DNA from: JAVBNA01 sp031551875
GTDB lineage: Bacteria > Bacillota > Clostridia > Oscillospirales > Acutalibacteraceae
Direction of reading: 5' to 3'
DNA length: 14,007 nt
NCBI GenBank assembly: GCA_031551875.1
Contig: JAVBNA010000046.1
Span: 1-14,007 of the forward strand
Each line of letters begins with the position of its first letter. The first letter of the stretch is position 1. Below, piece after piece: positions 13,485 through 14,007 of the stretch. A model generated the notes under the pieces. That model saw only the letters and a program-made list of their open reading frames with translations. It searched no databases and was not told the DNA's origin. Made by a program: the position numbers and the translations under genes.

Positions 13485-14007
13485 CTATCTTCTTCTCAGT
13501 CTTCTGCGCGGCAGGATGAAGATCGCGGTGCCAAGCAGTCCGACTGCGACCATCAAAAGCCCGATCAGATAGGCAAGCCCTGTGCCGGTAACAGGGATGT
13601 TCGGGTTATCCGAATCGTTGTTGTTCCCTTCGTCGGAGATGGGATTGGAAGATGTCTTGGAGGAATTCGTATTGGGCGGAATATCGACAATTTCGGTGTC
13701 ATCATCGGGCGGATCCTGGGTCTTATTGGGCGGATCCCCGTCGACAATCTCATCCAGGTCTGTAATCAGGTTTTTCACCACGAGCTTGATTTCAATTTCT
13801 CCCGAAGTAACCTTTGGTACTCGGAATCCAACCGCCTTGGTGGTAACCAAATCATTGACGTCCTCGACCTCATACCCCTGCAGCTCAAACCCGGCGCCGC
13901 TTTCCTCGGCCAGATAATAGGTCGTGCCGCTGCCCAGACCGGTGATCACCTCTTCCCCGCCGTTCGCGCTCAAAATCACGCGCTCGATCAGATTTTTCTC
14001 TGAGTCG
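13485..14007 (-). CDS. Cell-wall-anchored surface protein, C-terminal part
   Basis: The gene is open at the window edge, so its N-terminus is missing; at least 173 C-terminal residues are seen. The end is a classic sortase sorting signal: IPVTG (encoded at 13598-13584), a hydrophobic helix (LAYLIGLLMVAVGLLGTAIF) and a basic tail RRRLRRR. Upstream lies a flexible Pro/Asp/Asn/Ser/Thr-rich spacer of about 50 residues, suited to crossing the wall. Before it is a beta-rich domain with GLGSGTTYYLAEESG and GEIEIKLVVKNLI, resembling the Cna-B/SpaA-like isopeptide domains of Gram-positive pilins and adhesins. The motif is IPxTG rather than LPxTG, which suggests anchoring by a sortase of non-A type; no sortase gene is in view. 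The family of the whole protein cannot be told without the rest. Confidence 0.88.
   Translation of the reverse strand, partial: DSEKNLIERVILSANGGEEVITGLGSGTTYYLAEESGAGFELQGYEVEDVNDLVTTKAVGFRVPKVTSGEIEIKLVVKNLITDLDEIVDGDPPNKTQDPPDDDTEIVDIPPNTNSSKTSSNPISDEGNNNDSDNPNIPVTGTGLAYLIGLLMVAVGLLGTAIFILPRRRLRRR

Overview
The window looks like chromosomal DNA from a low-to-moderate GC Gram-positive bacterium, most likely an anaerobic member of the class Clostridia (Oscillospiraceae/Ruminococcaceae-like). This rests on the strong AGGAGG-type ribosome sites, the TTGACA/TATAAT promoters, the intrinsic terminators, several TTG start codons, the lipobox lipoprotein and the sortase-type surface protein. The genus cannot be named from the sequence alone.

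Layout, left to right. At 1-65 there is only the first 21 codons of a leftward gene. 174-1727 is a leftward two-gene unit: a Cof-type HAD phosphatase, then a YjdF/DUF2238-like membrane protein, with a good sigma-A promoter in front and a terminator behind. 1883-3641 is a rightward unit. Its promoter has a perfect TTGACA -35 box, followed by a polysaccharide pyruvyl transferase family protein, an unrecognised 184-residue protein that seems to consist of two beta-rich halves, and a strong terminator. Both genes probably start with TTG.

3642-9190 is a leftward DNA-repair block in the order radC, uvrB, uvrA, with a 4-base ATGA overlap between uvrB and uvrA. Upstream of it, 9303-10322 is an mreB-type actin homologue that has its own terminator and no mreC or mreD beside it. 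A 235-base divergent intergenic region separates mreB from a rightward hybrid histidine kinase (10558-12396). The kinase gene is followed 31 bases later by a small lipoprotein gene (12428-12919), and the two probably form an operon. A bidirectional terminator at 12964-12999 separates this unit from a leftward solitary N-terminal domain of an IS5-type transposase (about 13003-13356). The window ends inside a leftward gene for a cell-wall-anchored surface protein with an IPVTG sorting signal (13485 to beyond 14007).

The core is ordinary housekeeping: nucleotide excision repair, RadC and a cell-shape actin. I found no CRISPR array, tRNA, rRNA, phage or defence cassette, and I do not claim a new system. 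The parts most worth a second look are: the kinase-lipoprotein pair with a perfect inverted repeat inside its promoter spacer; the unrecognised two-half protein with an AT-rich 5' part paired with a pyruvyl-transferase-like enzyme; and the transposase DNA-binding domain that stands alone without a catalytic domain.
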